Shown: piece after piece, positions 5,683 through 13,390 of the stretch
How positions within the stretch are numbered: position 1 is the stretch's first letter
Layout of the letters: every line of letters starts with the position of its first letter
Origin: an uncultured Oscillospiraceae bacterium
GTDB lineage: Bacteria; Bacillota; Clostridia; Oscillospirales; Oscillospiraceae
Reading direction: 5' to 3'
Length of the DNA stretch: 17,948 bases
NCBI GenBank assembly: GCA_900764755.1
Contig: CAAFPE010000118.1
Coordinates: 1-17,948, forward strand
Notes under the pieces: model-generated
Seen by the model: only the letters and a program-made list of their open reading frames with translations
Told to the model about the DNA's origin: nothing
Database searches by the model: none
Translations under genes and position numbers: made by a program

Positions 5683-6962
5683 GCCGACGCCTCCTCTCCG
5701 GGCCGGATGACCGAGAGGGCCAGACGTTCCGGAACCACCCAGCGGGCGATCAGCGCCTCCACATCCTCTCGGGCGATCTGGCGGAACATCTCCGGAAAGC
5801 GGAGCAGGTCGCTGCCGGCAAAGAAGCTCTGAGCCTGTCCGATGCACAGGGTCTCAAAGGAGTTGAGGCTGCGCACCCGGCTGCCGTAGACCCCCTTCTT
5901 CACCCGCTCCCATAGAGCGGGGTCCACACCCTCCCGGGCGATGCGGGCAGCCTCCGCCGCCACCACGTCCCGGACGGCCTCCGGGTCCCGGGACTCGCCG
6001 CCCGCCATCAGAAAGGCCGCGCCGGGGACACTGTCACAGCCATAGCTGAAGCTCCGGTTTACCAGCCCCTCCCGGTACAGCCGGGCGTACAGAGGAGTGG
6101 AGGTGCCCAGCAGGACCTCGCAGGCCAGATCGCCCAGCAGCTCCTGCCGCAGTCCGGCCTCTCCCCGTTCCGGGGCGTCCCCCTTGCAGCCAAGCTGGAA
6201 GATGGGGCAGGACACCGCCATGTGCTCCTCCACCAGGCTCCGGGCCGCCCTGGGGGACTCCTCCGGACCATAGTCCTTTTCCGCAATGGGGCCGGCCTGG
6301 GCGGGGAGGACCTCCCGGGCCAGGCGGCACACCGCCTGGGGATCTAGATCCCCCGCCGCACACAGCACCATGTTGGCCGGGTCGTAGAACGCCTTGTGGC
6401 AGGCGTACAGGGTCTCCTCTGTGATATGGGAGATGGACTCCACCGAGCCGGCCACGCTGGTGCGGATGGGGTGGCGCTCATACAGGGCGCCCAGCAGGTT
6501 GACGAATACCTTCCAGTTGGGGTCGTCCTCGATCATGCCGATCTCCTGGCTGATGATCCCCCGCTCCTTCTCCACGCTCTCCCGGGTGAAATAGGGGACG
6601 GAGACGAAGGAGAGCAGGGTCCGCAGGTTTTCCTCAAAATGCTCCGTGGACTCAAAATAGTAGCCGGTGATGGCGTTGCTGGTGAAGGCGTTGGGGGAGG
6701 CTCCGTTGGCTGTCAGCTGCTGAAGGGCGTTGCCTTCCCTGGTGTCGAACATCTTGTGCTCCAAATAGTGGGCCACTCCGGCGGGAGTGTCGTGCCAGGT
6801 TCCATCCAGCCGGAAGCGCAGGTCCATCCCGCCGTAATTGGTGGCAAAGAAGGCGTACTTCTTTTGAAATTCCGGCTTGGGAAAGACGAACACATTCAGC
6901 CCGTTGTCCAGGATCTGGTGGAACATCTCCTCCCCGATCCGCTCAAATCTGATCTGCTCCAT
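5679..6962 (-). CDS. M16 zinc peptidase family protein, YmfH-like
   Basis: 427 residues. M16 (pitrilysin/insulinase) family. The inverted zinc motif HxxEH is intact at H65-Y-L-E68-H69 (VAHYLEHKMF), with probable third ligand E140 in ISQEIGM, so this member should be catalytically competent. The sequence resembles Firmicutes YmfH. It directly follows the second M16 gene, which lacks the motif, and the two probably form an active/inactive pair as in the YmfF/YmfH arrangement; in Bacillus these genes lie near pathway genes for EF-P modification, but the substrate here is not known. Starts 4 nt after the upstream stop, with AGGAGG in the end of that gene; overlaps lgt by 4 nt. Confidence 0.92.
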   Translation of the reverse strand: MEQIRFERIGEEMFHQILDNGLNVFVFPKPEFQKKYAFFATNYGGMDLRFRLDGTWHDTPAGVAHYLEHKMFDTREGNALQQLTANGASPNAFTSNAITGYYFESTEHFEENLRTLLSFVSVPYFTRESVEKERGIISQEIGMIEDDPNWKVFVNLLGALYERHPIRTSVAGSVESISHITEETLYACHKAFYDPANMVLCAAGDLDPQAVCRLAREVLPAQAGPIAEKDYGPEESPRAARSLVEEHMAVSCPIFQLGCKGDAPERGEAGLRQELLGDLACEVLLGTSTPLYARLYREGLVNRSFSYGCDSVPGAAFLMAGGESRDPEAVRDVVAAEAARIAREGVDPALWERVKKGVYGSRVRSLNSFETLCIGQAQSFFAGSDLLRFPEMFRQIAREDVEALIARWVVPERLALSVIRPGEEASA

Positions 6963-6966
6963 GGCC

Positions 6967-8250
6967 TCAGTCCTCCTGTCCCTTCAGAAAATACACGGTG
7001 TCCAGCTCCAGCCTTTGGGCGGCGGCTGCCACCTGCTCCTGGGTGACGGAGGCGAAGCGCTCCGCCAGCTCTTCCACGCCGGTGTCCAGGCCGGCGGCCG
7101 CCTGGCCCAGCCAGAACTCCTCCAGCCGCCCCTGGTCGTCCAGGGTGGACAGGTGGCCGCTGATCAGGGCCCGGCGGGCCCCCTCCAGCTCCCAGTCCTC
7201 GATCTCGCCCCGGCGGATGGCCTCCAGCTGGGCCAGGATCTCATCCCTGGCCTGCTGGTACTTGTCAAATTCGATGCCGGAGGACACCAGCACCAGCCCC
7301 TTCATCTTCTCCAGCACAGAACTGGCATAGTAGCAGAGGGACAGCTTCTCCCGCACATTCAAAAACAGCTTGGACAGAGGCGTCCCGCCGAAAATGGCGT
7401 TGCACATCACTAGGGCAGGATACTCCTCCTCCCAGCAGGTGATGCCGCCGGTGCGGAAGCCCAGGGCCAGCTTGCCCTGAGACACATCCATGCGCTCCTC
7501 CACCAGCTGAGGCTCCAAACCGGCGTGGAGGCGAACCTCGCACTCGGGCTCCAGACGCTCCCCGGCGCGGGGAAGTCCGGACAGGGCGGCGGTCAGCGCC
7601 TGGGCGGCCCGCTCCGGCTGTGCGGAGCCGCAGTAGTACACCTCGATCTCCGCCGTGCGGAGCAGCTGCTGATACCGGGACCACAGGCCCTCCGGGGTAA
7701 TGGCGGCGGCGTGAGCCTCATCCCCCAGCTTGTCCACGCCGAAGGCCTCCTCCCGGCACATCAGCTGGCACAGCCGGGCGCTGGCATAGCGGCGCTTGTC
7801 GTTTACCTGAGCCCGGATCCGGTCAATCAGATTGTTCTGCTCCCGCCGGACATAGTCGGGCAGGAAGCCTTCTCCCTCAGTCCGGGGGGAGAGGAGCAGC
7901 TCGCCCAGCAGGGCTGCGGCGGGCTCCAGGATGGGTTCCCCCTCCAGGGCGTAGGCGTCGTCCAGGAAGCTGGCCACAAAGCCCACGCACTGGGTCTCGC
8001 CCTTCCTGCGGACAACCGGCTCGATGGCCCCGCCATACAGCTCGTCCAGGGCGGCGGAGAGGGCCTCCAGGTCCGGATGGGCGGCAGTGCCCCGGCGGAG
8101 CACCGCGGGGATCAGGGCGTTGGCGGCCGCGGTCTCCCCCGCCAGCGGCGCCATCATGGTCAGTCCCAGATAAGAGCTTTTGAATTTATCAGTGTGGATG
8201 GCGCGCAGCCACACACCGGGCATCAGTTCCCGTCGTGTTACCTGAGTCAT
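6967..8250 (-). CDS. M16 peptidase-like protein lacking the zinc motif, YmfF-like
   Basis: 427 residues, same length as its neighbour. M16-family fold. Where HxxEH should be, the sequence reads LRRGTAAHPDLEALSAALDELYG, so zinc binding is lost. The C-terminal domain keeps LSKLFLNVREKLSLCYYASS, the arginine/tyrosine segment typical of M16 partners. This is the inactive-subunit pattern of heterodimeric M16 enzymes, here upstream of the active one. Start: ATG at 8250 with GAAAGGA upstream; an in-frame extension to 8469 would begin upstream of the promoter and translates leader sequence, so it is rejected. First gene of the four-gene unit, behind a roughly 170-nt leader. Confidence 0.9.
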   Translation of the reverse strand: MTQVTRRELMPGVWLRAIHTDKFKSSYLGLTMMAPLAGETAAANALIPAVLRRGTAAHPDLEALSAALDELYGGAIEPVVRRKGETQCVGFVASFLDDAYALEGEPILEPAAALLGELLLSPRTEGEGFLPDYVRREQNNLIDRIRAQVNDKRRYASARLCQLMCREEAFGVDKLGDEAHAAAITPEGLWSRYQQLLRTAEIEVYYCGSAQPERAAQALTAALSGLPRAGERLEPECEVRLHAGLEPQLVEERMDVSQGKLALGFRTGGITCWEEEYPALVMCNAIFGGTPLSKLFLNVREKLSLCYYASSVLEKMKGLVLVSSGIEFDKYQQARDEILAQLEAIRRGEIEDWELEGARRALISGHLSTLDDQGRLEEFWLGQAAAGLDTGVEELAERFASVTQEQVAAAAQRLELDTVYFLKGQED

Positions 8251-8424
8251 CGGCGTTTTCCTTTCTTCGGGGCGCTCCCCGTGTCGGCTTTTGCTCCTAG
8301 CATGGACCGGAAAAGGTGGTCTCATGCGCCCGGATCTCCAGTGCGGGGCGGGCGGAGCTTCTGCTGGAGACTTCTGCCTGCGGGCCGGGATTGGGCTGGA
8401 CAGAAGAGCCATGCAGCTGCGATG
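8251..8424 (-). promoter_or_regulatory. Long 5' leader of the ymfF-ymfH-lgt-folD unit
   Basis: About 174 nt between the predicted start site and the first ATG. It contains a 7-bp pairing TCTCCAG / CTGGAGA enclosing a C-rich stretch, but I recognise no known riboswitch and no T-tailed terminator. No peptide with a ribosome site is seen. Confidence 0.35.
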
Positions 8425-8430
8425 GCAGAT

Positions 8431-8458
8431 ATTATACCATGCATTCGGGAAAAAGCAA
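8431..8458 (-). promoter_or_regulatory. Promoter of the ymfF-ymfH-lgt-folD unit
   Basis: Minus strand TTGCTT (8458-8453), 16-nt spacer, TATAAT (8436-8431) preceded by TGG, an extended -10. It is divergent from the asp23 promoter about 50 bp away. Confidence 0.65.
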
Positions 8459-8508
8459 AGACTTCCCACACAGCCGCAGCGGCGGCCCCGGACTTTTTCA
8501 GGTTTCGG

Positions 8509-8537
8509 TTGTCAAATCCATGTTTGCGTGGTACAAT
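8509..8537 (+). promoter_or_regulatory. Promoter of the Asp23/Gls24 gene
   Basis: TTGTCA (8509-8514), 17 nt, TACAAT (8532-8537). Close to the sigma-A consensus; predicted start near 8544, giving a leader of about 50 nt. Confidence 0.75.
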
Positions 8538-8591
8538 AACAAAAAATACCCGAGCAGGAACTGTAACGTATTGTAAGGAGCGTGACCATCT

Positions 8592-8972
8592 GTGAGTGAG
8601 AACAAGGAGTATGTCTCCCGCTCTGACGAGCTGGGCAATATCCATATTTCTGAAGAGGTGCTGGCTGGCATTGCTGCCGCCGCCACCCTGGAGGTGGAGG
8701 GGGTCAGCGGCCTGGCCGCCAACCTGGGCAGCGACATCGCTGAGCTGCTGGGCAAAAAGACGCTGGCCAAGGGCGTCCACATCCAGATGACGGACGAGAC
8801 GGTGACTGCCGAGCTGTCCATCCTGGTGGCCTATGGCCACACCATCCCCGAGGTGGGCAAGGCAGTGCAGGACGCGGTGAAAAACGCCGTGGAGTCCATG
8901 ACCGGCCTGGAGATCGCCGCCGTGAACGTCAACGTGGGCGGGATCACCTTCCCCGCCGCAGCCAAGGCCTGA
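8592..8972 (+). CDS. Asp23/Gls24 family envelope stress response protein
   Basis: 126 residues, whole-length Asp23/Gls24 domain: GNIHISEEVLAGIAAAATLEVEGV at the start, the conserved ELSILVAYG and NVNVGGI at the C-terminus. Members are abundant cytosolic or membrane-peripheral proteins of Gram-positives linked to cell envelope homeostasis; some (Bacillus YqhY) sit beside spoIIIA and folD. The start is GTG at 8592 with AAGGAG about 11 nt upstream; no in-frame ATG precedes it. Monocistronic between its own promoter and terminator. No membrane segment or signal peptide. Confidence 0.93.
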   Translation: MSENKEYVSRSDELGNIHISEEVLAGIAAAATLEVEGVSGLAANLGSDIAELLGKKTLAKGVHIQMTDETVTAELSILVAYGHTIPEVGKAVQDAVKNAVESMTGLEIAAVNVNVGGITFPAAAKA

Positions 8973-8988
8973 TCGCGAGTAAGTAAAC

Positions 8989-9028
8989 GAGCCGGGCGTC
9001 TGCTGATGCAGACGTCCGGCTCTGTTTT
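8989..9028 (+). terminator. Intrinsic terminator after the Asp23/Gls24 gene
   Basis: 15-bp stem, GAGCCGG..CGTCTGC paired with GCAGACG..CCGGCTC with one G-T pair, a 4-nt loop and TGTTTTGT. The convergent Xre gene ends at 9060, so it may serve both directions. Confidence 0.88.
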
Positions 9029-9059
9029 GTATGGGGAGCAGCTTCGCCCTGTCGCCTTG

Positions 9060-9257
9060 TCAGTGGAACTGAAACAGCTCCTCCACAGTACAGCCGAACA
9101 CGTTGGCGATGTCCATGGCCAGCTTAAGGGAGGGGTTGTACTTCCCGTTTTCCAGATTTCCGATGGTCTCCCGCCGAACCCCCACCTTCTGGGCCAGCTC
9201 CTCCTGGCTCAGCTTGTCCCGGGCCCGGTATTCCCGGAGTTTTGTGGTCAGGCTCAT
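9060..9257 (-). CDS. Small Xre-family transcriptional regulator
   Basis: 65 residues, essentially a single Cro/CI-type helix-turn-helix: LSQEELAQKVGVRRETIGNLENGKY (about residues 16-40) followed by the conserved PSLKLAMDIANVFGCTVEELF. It is the minimal YozG/YgzD-like size. The ATG overlaps the stop of the upstream membrane-protein gene as ATGA, so the pair is co-translated. Regulators of this type usually autorepress and control the adjacent membrane protein; three related dyads around the shared promoter are candidate operators. The ligand or signal is unknown. Confidence 0.93.
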   Translation of the reverse strand: MSLTTKLREYRARDKLSQEELAQKVGVRRETIGNLENGKYNPSLKLAMDIANVFGCTVEELFQFH

Positions 9258-9607
9258 AGGCTCCCCCGGGCCTCCTTCCACTCCAGCCAGCTGTGGTACA
9301 GGCAGAAGATGATGAGGGAGAGGCCGAAGCTCAGTCCCAGCGCCTGGGGCATGGGGCTGCGGTCCGGGGATAGGAAGTGGAAGAACAGCAGCAGGGGCCC
9401 CAGCAGGGTGCATTCCGCCACAAAGGCAGCGGTGGCCGCCTGGCGGAGGGTGAGGAGGAACAGCTCGTCCGGATTGACCCAGAAGTAGCGGAGAAAGACC
9501 AGAAAGCCCAAAAATCCCAGGAAAGCCGGGTCTCCGGTGGGAAGGAAGAGCAGGGCGGCCAGGGCGGGGAGGGCCAGCAGGCCCATACAGTTGAATGGGT
9601 GCTTCAT
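9254..9607 (-). CDS. Small membrane protein, DUF3796-like
   Basis: 117 residues, hydrophobic, with about four membrane segments: two in the N-terminal half (GLLALPALAALLFLP and FLGFLGFLVFLRYFW) and two in the C-terminal half. The GF-L repeats followed by VNPDE resemble DUF3796-type proteins, which often pair with a small Xre regulator, as here. The function of the family is not known to me. I use the ATG at 9607 because AAGGAG lies 7 nt upstream; a start 12 codons further up (9643) would lie in the dyad region. Overlaps the Xre gene by 4 nt. Confidence 0.75.
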   Translation of the reverse strand: MKHPFNCMGLLALPALAALLFLPTGDPAFLGFLGFLVFLRYFWVNPDELFLLTLRQAATAAFVAECTLLGPLLLFFHFLSPDRSPMPQALGLSFGLSLIIFCLYHSWLEWKEARGSL

Positions 9608-9626
9608 GGGGAAGTCTCCTTTCTGA

Positions 9627-9709
9627 TGCGATATATTTCTCACATTTTATGAGAAAAATATATCACATTAAAAGATGACTGTCAAGATAAATGTGCGAAA
9701 AATATCACA
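9627..9709 (-). promoter_or_regulatory. Promoter and candidate operators of the membrane protein/Xre pair
   Basis: Minus strand TTGACA (9685-9680), 17 nt, TATATT (9662-9657). Three inverted repeats of the form TGTGA-N6/8-TCKCA lie at 9694-9709, 9650-9667 and 9627-9644: upstream of the -35, over the -10, and just downstream of the start site. This spacing suits repression by the encoded Xre protein. Binding is inferred, not shown. Confidence 0.6.
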
Positions 9710-9731
9710 AAAAGAGGGCAGGGCGAGGCTG

Positions 9732-9760
9732 TCATATCCCACGGCCTGTCCACATAGGAT
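9732..9760 (+). promoter_or_regulatory. Sigma-E-like promoter of the spoIIIA operon
   Basis: TCATATC (9732-9738), 14-nt spacer, CATAGGAT (9753-9760), close to the mother-cell sigma-E pattern kmATATT-N14-CATACAnT. No sigma-A-like promoter is seen in front of spoIIIAA. Sigma-E control of spoIIIA is established in Bacillus subtilis. Confidence 0.65.
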
Positions 9761-9787
9761 GTAGGGCAAAGGCCGGTGATGTGAAAC

Positions 9788-10699
9788 ATGGAAGAGAAGA
9801 AAAGTCAGGGGTATGATCAGGCGGTGCGGGTCCTCCCCCTGCGCCTGAGACAGGAGGCTATGGCCCTCCCAACAGAGCAGCGGGCCCGGGTGGAGGAACT
9901 GCGGCTGCGGTGGGGGCGGCCCATGGCGGCGGTGCTGCCGGAGGGGGAGCGCCCTCTGGGCGGGGAGCCGGTGACGGGGCAGGAACTGGAGCAGCTGCTG
10001 GAGCTGGCCAGCCGGGCCTCCTTTCACACTGTGGCCGACCAGCTCCGCCGGGGCTACCTCACCGTAGAGGGGGGACACCGGGTGGGGCTGTGCGGCACAG
10101 CGGTGGTCCGGGACGGGGAGCTGCGGGGCCTGCGCCGCCTGTCCTCGGCGGCGGTCCGGGTGGCCCGGCAGGCGGTGGGGGCGGCCCGGCCCGTGTCGGA
10201 CAGGCTGGTCCGGCGTGAGGGGACGCTGTACAGCACCCTGATTTTGGCGCCCCCGGGGGCGGGCAAGACCACGCTGCTCCGGGACCTGATCCGGGCGGCC
10301 TCGGACGGAGAGGGCATGGCGCCTCAGCGGGTAGGTGTGGCCGACGAGCGGGGGGAGGTGGCAGCCCTGTGGAACGGGCGGCCCCAGCTGGAGGTGGGAG
10401 CGCGCACCGATGTGCTGGAGGGCTGCCCCAAGGCCCTGGCCTTGATGCTCCTGCTGCGCTCCATGAATCCCCAGGTGCTGGCGGCAGATGAGATCACTGC
10501 TCCGGAGGATGTGAGGGCCCTGATCTCTGCGGCAGGCTGCGGGACGGCCCTGCTGGCCACCGCCCACGGCTGGGACCGCCGGGACCTGGAGGAGCGCCCT
10601 CTGTACCGGGAGCTGATGGCAGCGGGGGTGTTCCGGCGGCTGGTGCTCATCCGGAGGGAGGGGGAACGGCGGCGGTACGAGGTGGAGGAGCTGCCATGA
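9788..10699 (+). CDS. spoIIIAA: Stage III sporulation protein AA, SpoIIIAA ATPase
   Basis: 303 residues. RecA-like/secretion-type ATPase of the SpoIIIA-SpoIIQ channel, acting on the mother-cell side of the engulfed forespore membrane. Walker A is PPGAGKTT (residues 155-162), Walker B VLAADE (230-235), and the preceding GHRVGLCGTAV and YLTVEGG segments are typical of the family. ATG at 9788 with GGTGAT upstream. The stop overlaps spoIIIAB as ATGA. First gene of a complete eight-gene operon in the canonical order. Confidence 0.96.
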   Translation: MEEKKSQGYDQAVRVLPLRLRQEAMALPTEQRARVEELRLRWGRPMAAVLPEGERPLGGEPVTGQELEQLLELASRASFHTVADQLRRGYLTVEGGHRVGLCGTAVVRDGELRGLRRLSSAAVRVARQAVGAARPVSDRLVRREGTLYSTLILAPPGAGKTTLLRDLIRAASDGEGMAPQRVGVADERGEVAALWNGRPQLEVGARTDVLEGCPKALALMLLLRSMNPQVLAADEITAPEDVRALISAAGCGTALLATAHGWDRRDLEERPLYRELMAAGVFRRLVLIRREGERRRYEVEELP

Positions 10700-11205
10700 T
10701 CCGGGCGCTGGGAGCAGTCATGGTGGCCGTTGGAGCCCTGTGGGCGGGGTGGCGGGCATCGGCCGAACTGCGGGACAGCGTGCGTGCGGTGGAGGCGGTG
10801 ATCGACGGTCTGGAACTTCTGGAGCGGGAGCTGTGGGAGCGTGGGACCGCACTGCCGGAGCTGCTGGAGGGCCTGTCCGGCCGAACCCGGGATCCGGTCA
10901 GCACGCTTTTTGCCCAGTGCGCCCAAGCCTGCCAGGAGCTGGACCGGTTCCCCTTTGGAGACAGCTGGCGGAGGCTGACGGCAGATCTGGCGGAGCTGAG
11001 CCCGGAGGGCCGTGCTGCGCTGCTTCCCCTGGGGGAGGTGCTGGGCCGCTATGAGGCCGACGGGCAGCGTGCGGCATTGAAGCGGGCGGAGGAGGCCCTG
11101 GAGCGGGAGCGGGAACGGGCGGAGAAGGAGCAGGAGCGCATGGGCCGGGTCTATCAGACGCTGAGCCTGGCGGGCGGCGCGTTTCTTGTGATTTTGCTCC
11201 TGTGA
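10696..11205 (+). CDS. spoIIIAB: Stage III sporulation protein AB
   Basis: 169 residues. One hydrophobic N-terminal segment (residues 3-18), a helical middle ending in a highly charged Glu/Arg run (EEALERERERAEKEQERM) and a hydrophobic C-terminus (SLAGGAFLVILLL). This is the SpoIIIAB arrangement, resembling GspF-like secretion components. Membrane protein of the forespore channel. Starts within the spoIIIAA stop (4-nt overlap), so translation is coupled. Confidence 0.93.
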   Translation: MIRALGAVMVAVGALWAGWRASAELRDSVRAVEAVIDGLELLERELWERGTALPELLEGLSGRTRDPVSTLFAQCAQACQELDRFPFGDSWRRLTADLAELSPEGRAALLPLGEVLGRYEADGQRAALKRAEEALERERERAEKEQERMGRVYQTLSLAGGAFLVILLL

Positions 11206-11236
11206 AGGGCTATGATTACGAAAGAGGGGGAGCCAA

Positions 11237-11431
11237 ATGGACGTAGACCTGATCTTTAAGATCGCGGCCATCGGCATCCTGGTGGCAGTGCTCAACCAGG
11301 TGCTGAGCCGGGCGGGGAGAGACGAGCAGGCCATGATGACCACCCTGGCGGGGCTGGTGGTGGTGCTGATGATGGTGGTGCGGGAGATCGCCGCCCTGTT
11401 TACCCTGGTCAAGACCCTGTTTCAGCTGTGA
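11237..11431 (+). CDS. spoIIIAC: Stage III sporulation protein AC
   Basis: 64 residues, two membrane helices with a short polar loop (SRAGRDEQ), the standard size. Family hallmarks are FKIAAIGILVAVLNQVL and the GRDEQAMM loop. Good ribosome site AGGGGGAG, 31 nt after spoIIIAB. Its last codons overlap the start of spoIIIAD. Small integral membrane subunit of the SpoIIIA complex. Confidence 0.95.
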   Translation: MDVDLIFKIAAIGILVAVLNQVLSRAGRDEQAMMTTLAGLVVVLMMVVREIAALFTLVKTLFQL

Positions 11432-11829
11432 TGGAGCCGGTGGAGTTGATGGGGAAGGCGGCGGCCGTGGCGGTGACCGCCGCCCTGTGCGGCGTGGTGC
11501 TCCGGCGGGGCGCGCCGGAGCTGGCCCTGCTGCTGTCCCTGGCCGCAGGGGCATGGATCCTGCTGGCGGCGTGGGACGGCCTGCGGGAGACGGCCCGCCT
11601 GATGGAGGAACTGACCCTGCTGGCCGGACTGGACCGGGGCGTGGTGGAGCCGGTGCTCAAGACGGTGGTCCTGTCGGTGGTGACCAGGCTCACCTCGGAG
11701 GTGTGCCGCTCTGCGGGGGAGGGCGGGATCGCCTCCTTTTTAGAGACGGCGGGGACGGTACTGGCATTGGCGGCGGCCCTGCCGCTGGTGCGGGGGGTGG
11801 TGGAGATGATGGCGGAGATGCTGATATGA
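11431..11829 (+). CDS. spoIIIAD: Stage III sporulation protein AD
   Basis: 132 residues, hydrophobic, with about four membrane segments. Related in sequence character to SpoIIIAC; typical segments are ALLLSLAAGAWILLAAW and SEVCRSAGEGGIASFLETAGTVLAL. ATG at 11431 sharing one base with the spoIIIAC stop (TGATG); a GTG three bases earlier (11428) would also work and no separate ribosome site is visible, so coupling is likely. Stop overlaps spoIIIAE as ATGA. Confidence 0.94.
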   Translation: MEPVELMGKAAAVAVTAALCGVVLRRGAPELALLLSLAAGAWILLAAWDGLRETARLMEELTLLAGLDRGVVEPVLKTVVLSVVTRLTSEVCRSAGEGGIASFLETAGTVLALAAALPLVRGVVEMMAEMLI

Positions 11830-12896
11830 GACGGTTGGCTTTGGCGGTGCTCCTGCTGCTTCCCCTGCTGGTCCTGCCCTGTGCCGGGGCGGAGGTCCCC
11901 TCCTTCCCTCAGGTGGACGAGCTGCTGGAGGAGGCGGAGGGGTATGGTGTGAATGAGACGGACGGCCTGGAGGCCGGGGCCAGGAACATTTTGAGCGCCG
12001 CCGGGGCGCAGCTGGACGGACTGATCCGGCGCAGTCTCCGGCTGGGGCTGAAGCTGATGGCGGTGGTCCTGCTGTGCGGCCTGGCGGAGGGGGCCTGCCT
12101 GGAGGGCCGGTCCGGCGGGCTCCAGGCGGTGGAGTTGGCCGGGGCCCTGGCGGTAACCGCCCTGACGGTGAGTGACATGACGGTGATGGTGGGCCTGGGA
12201 CGGGAGACGATCGCTAAGATGGATGACTTTTCCGGGCTGCTGCTGCCCGCCATGGCTGCCCTCACCGCGGCCACCGGAGGGGTCTCCGGCGCGGCAGTGC
12301 GGCAGGGGGCCACAGTGCTGTGCTCCAGCCTGCTCATCCGGGGGATCGACGGCCTGCTGGTCCCCCTGCTGTATGCGTACATCGCGGCCTGCTGCGCCCA
12401 TGCCGCCCTGGGCAGCGACGGGCTGAAAAAGCTGGCCGCCCTGATCAAGGGAACCATCATCTTTCTGCTGACGGCTGGCCTGTTGGCCTTTGTGGGCTAT
12501 CTCACCGCCAGCGGGGCCATTGCAGGCTCGGCAGACGCCGCGGCGGTGAAGGCGGCGAAAATGACCATCTCCCGGGCCATCCCCGTGGTGGGCGGGATCC
12601 TGTCCGACGCAGCGGAGACGGTGCTGGCCGGAGCGGGGGTCCTGCGGGGCACTGTGGGGGTGGTGGGGATGCTGGTGGTGCTGGCCATCTGCCTGACGCC
12701 CTTTTTACAGCTGGCCCTCCACTATCTGACCTATAAGGGGGCGGCGGCCCTCACCGGGACGGTGGCGGGCCCCCGGCTCAGCGGCCTGATGGACAGTCTG
12801 GGCGGGGCCTTCGGCCTGATCCTGGGGATGACGGGGAGCTGCGCCCTGGTGCTGCTGTTCAGCATCGTCTCGGCGGTATCGGCGGTGATGGGATGA
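11826..12896 (+). CDS. spoIIIAE: Stage III sporulation protein AE
   Basis: 356 residues. Begins with a clear signal peptide (MRRLALAVLLLLPLLVLP, probable cleavage after CAGA), then a soluble stretch (about residues 24-60) and about seven membrane helices, the SpoIIIAE topology. Conserved features include DDFSGLLLPAMAALTAATGG and the C-terminal GLILGMTGSCALVLLFS. Large multi-pass subunit of the SpoIIIA channel. The cysteine near the signal cleavage site is preceded by proline, so it is not a lipobox. A frame open from 11487 is an artefact overlapping spoIIIAD. Overlaps spoIIIAD and spoIIIAF by 4 nt each. Confidence 0.95.
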   Translation: MRRLALAVLLLLPLLVLPCAGAEVPSFPQVDELLEEAEGYGVNETDGLEAGARNILSAAGAQLDGLIRRSLRLGLKLMAVVLLCGLAEGACLEGRSGGLQAVELAGALAVTALTVSDMTVMVGLGRETIAKMDDFSGLLLPAMAALTAATGGVSGAAVRQGATVLCSSLLIRGIDGLLVPLLYAYIAACCAHAALGSDGLKKLAALIKGTIIFLLTAGLLAFVGYLTASGAIAGSADAAAVKAAKMTISRAIPVVGGILSDAAETVLAGAGVLRGTVGVVGMLVVLAICLTPFLQLALHYLTYKGAAALTGTVAGPRLSGLMDSLGGAFGLILGMTGSCALVLLFSIVSAVSAVMG

Positions 12897-13390
12897 TGGA
12901 ACTGGTAGGGAACTGGCTGACCGGGGTAACAGCGGCGGCCATCCTGTGCGCCCTGGCTAACAGCCTGATGCCGGACGGGCCGGTACGGCGGGTGGGGCGG
13001 CTGGCCTGCGGCCTGGCGGTGCTGGCGGCGGTGCTGGGGCCGGTGCTCCGGCTGGAGCCCATGGAGCCGGAGGCGTGGCTGGAGGAGTACGGACAGGTCA
13101 TGGCAGTACAGCGGCAGGAACTGGAGCAGACCCGGGCGGAGACGGTGCGCGTCGTCATAGAGCAGTCCTGCGCCGCATATATTGCGGACAAGGCGGCGGA
13201 GCTGGGGGCGGCGTGTACGGCGCAGGTGACCTGTGCCGGAGGTGGAGAGGAAAGCTGGCTCCCGGACCGGGTCACAGTCCGGGGTGTGCTGACCCCGGCA
13301 CAGCGGGCGGCCCTGTCCAGGACGATTTGGACCGAACTGGGTGTCCCGGAGACACATCAGAGCTTTGAAACAGAGGAGGAGTCGCCGTGA
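12893..13390 (+). CDS. spoIIIAF: Stage III sporulation protein AF
   Basis: 165 residues. Two N-terminal membrane helices (about 8-27 and 36-54), then a soluble domain after LEPMEPEAWLEEYG that should lie in the intermembrane space and adopts the ring-building fold in characterised homologues. Starts in the spoIIIAE stop (ATGATGG; a second ATG three bases on is possible). Stop overlaps the spoIIIAG GTG. Confidence 0.93.
   Translation: MMELVGNWLTGVTAAAILCALANSLMPDGPVRRVGRLACGLAVLAAVLGPVLRLEPMEPEAWLEEYGQVMAVQRQELEQTRAETVRVVIEQSCAAYIADKAAELGAACTAQVTCAGGGEESWLPDRVTVRGVLTPAQRAALSRTIWTELGVPETHQSFETEEESP

Noticed and set aside
7525..8595. 356-codon plus-strand frame over the YmfF-like gene
   Set aside because: Antisense shadow; it runs through the divergent promoters and the M16 coding region and shows no family features.
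9668..10567. 299-codon minus-strand frame over spoIIIAA
   Set aside because: Antisense shadow; Gln/His/Pro-rich with no domain, while the plus strand carries intact Walker motifs.
11867..11892. Lipobox in the SpoIIIAE signal peptide
   Set aside because: The residue before the cysteine is proline, unlike lipoprotein signals, and a standard cleavage site (AGA) follows.
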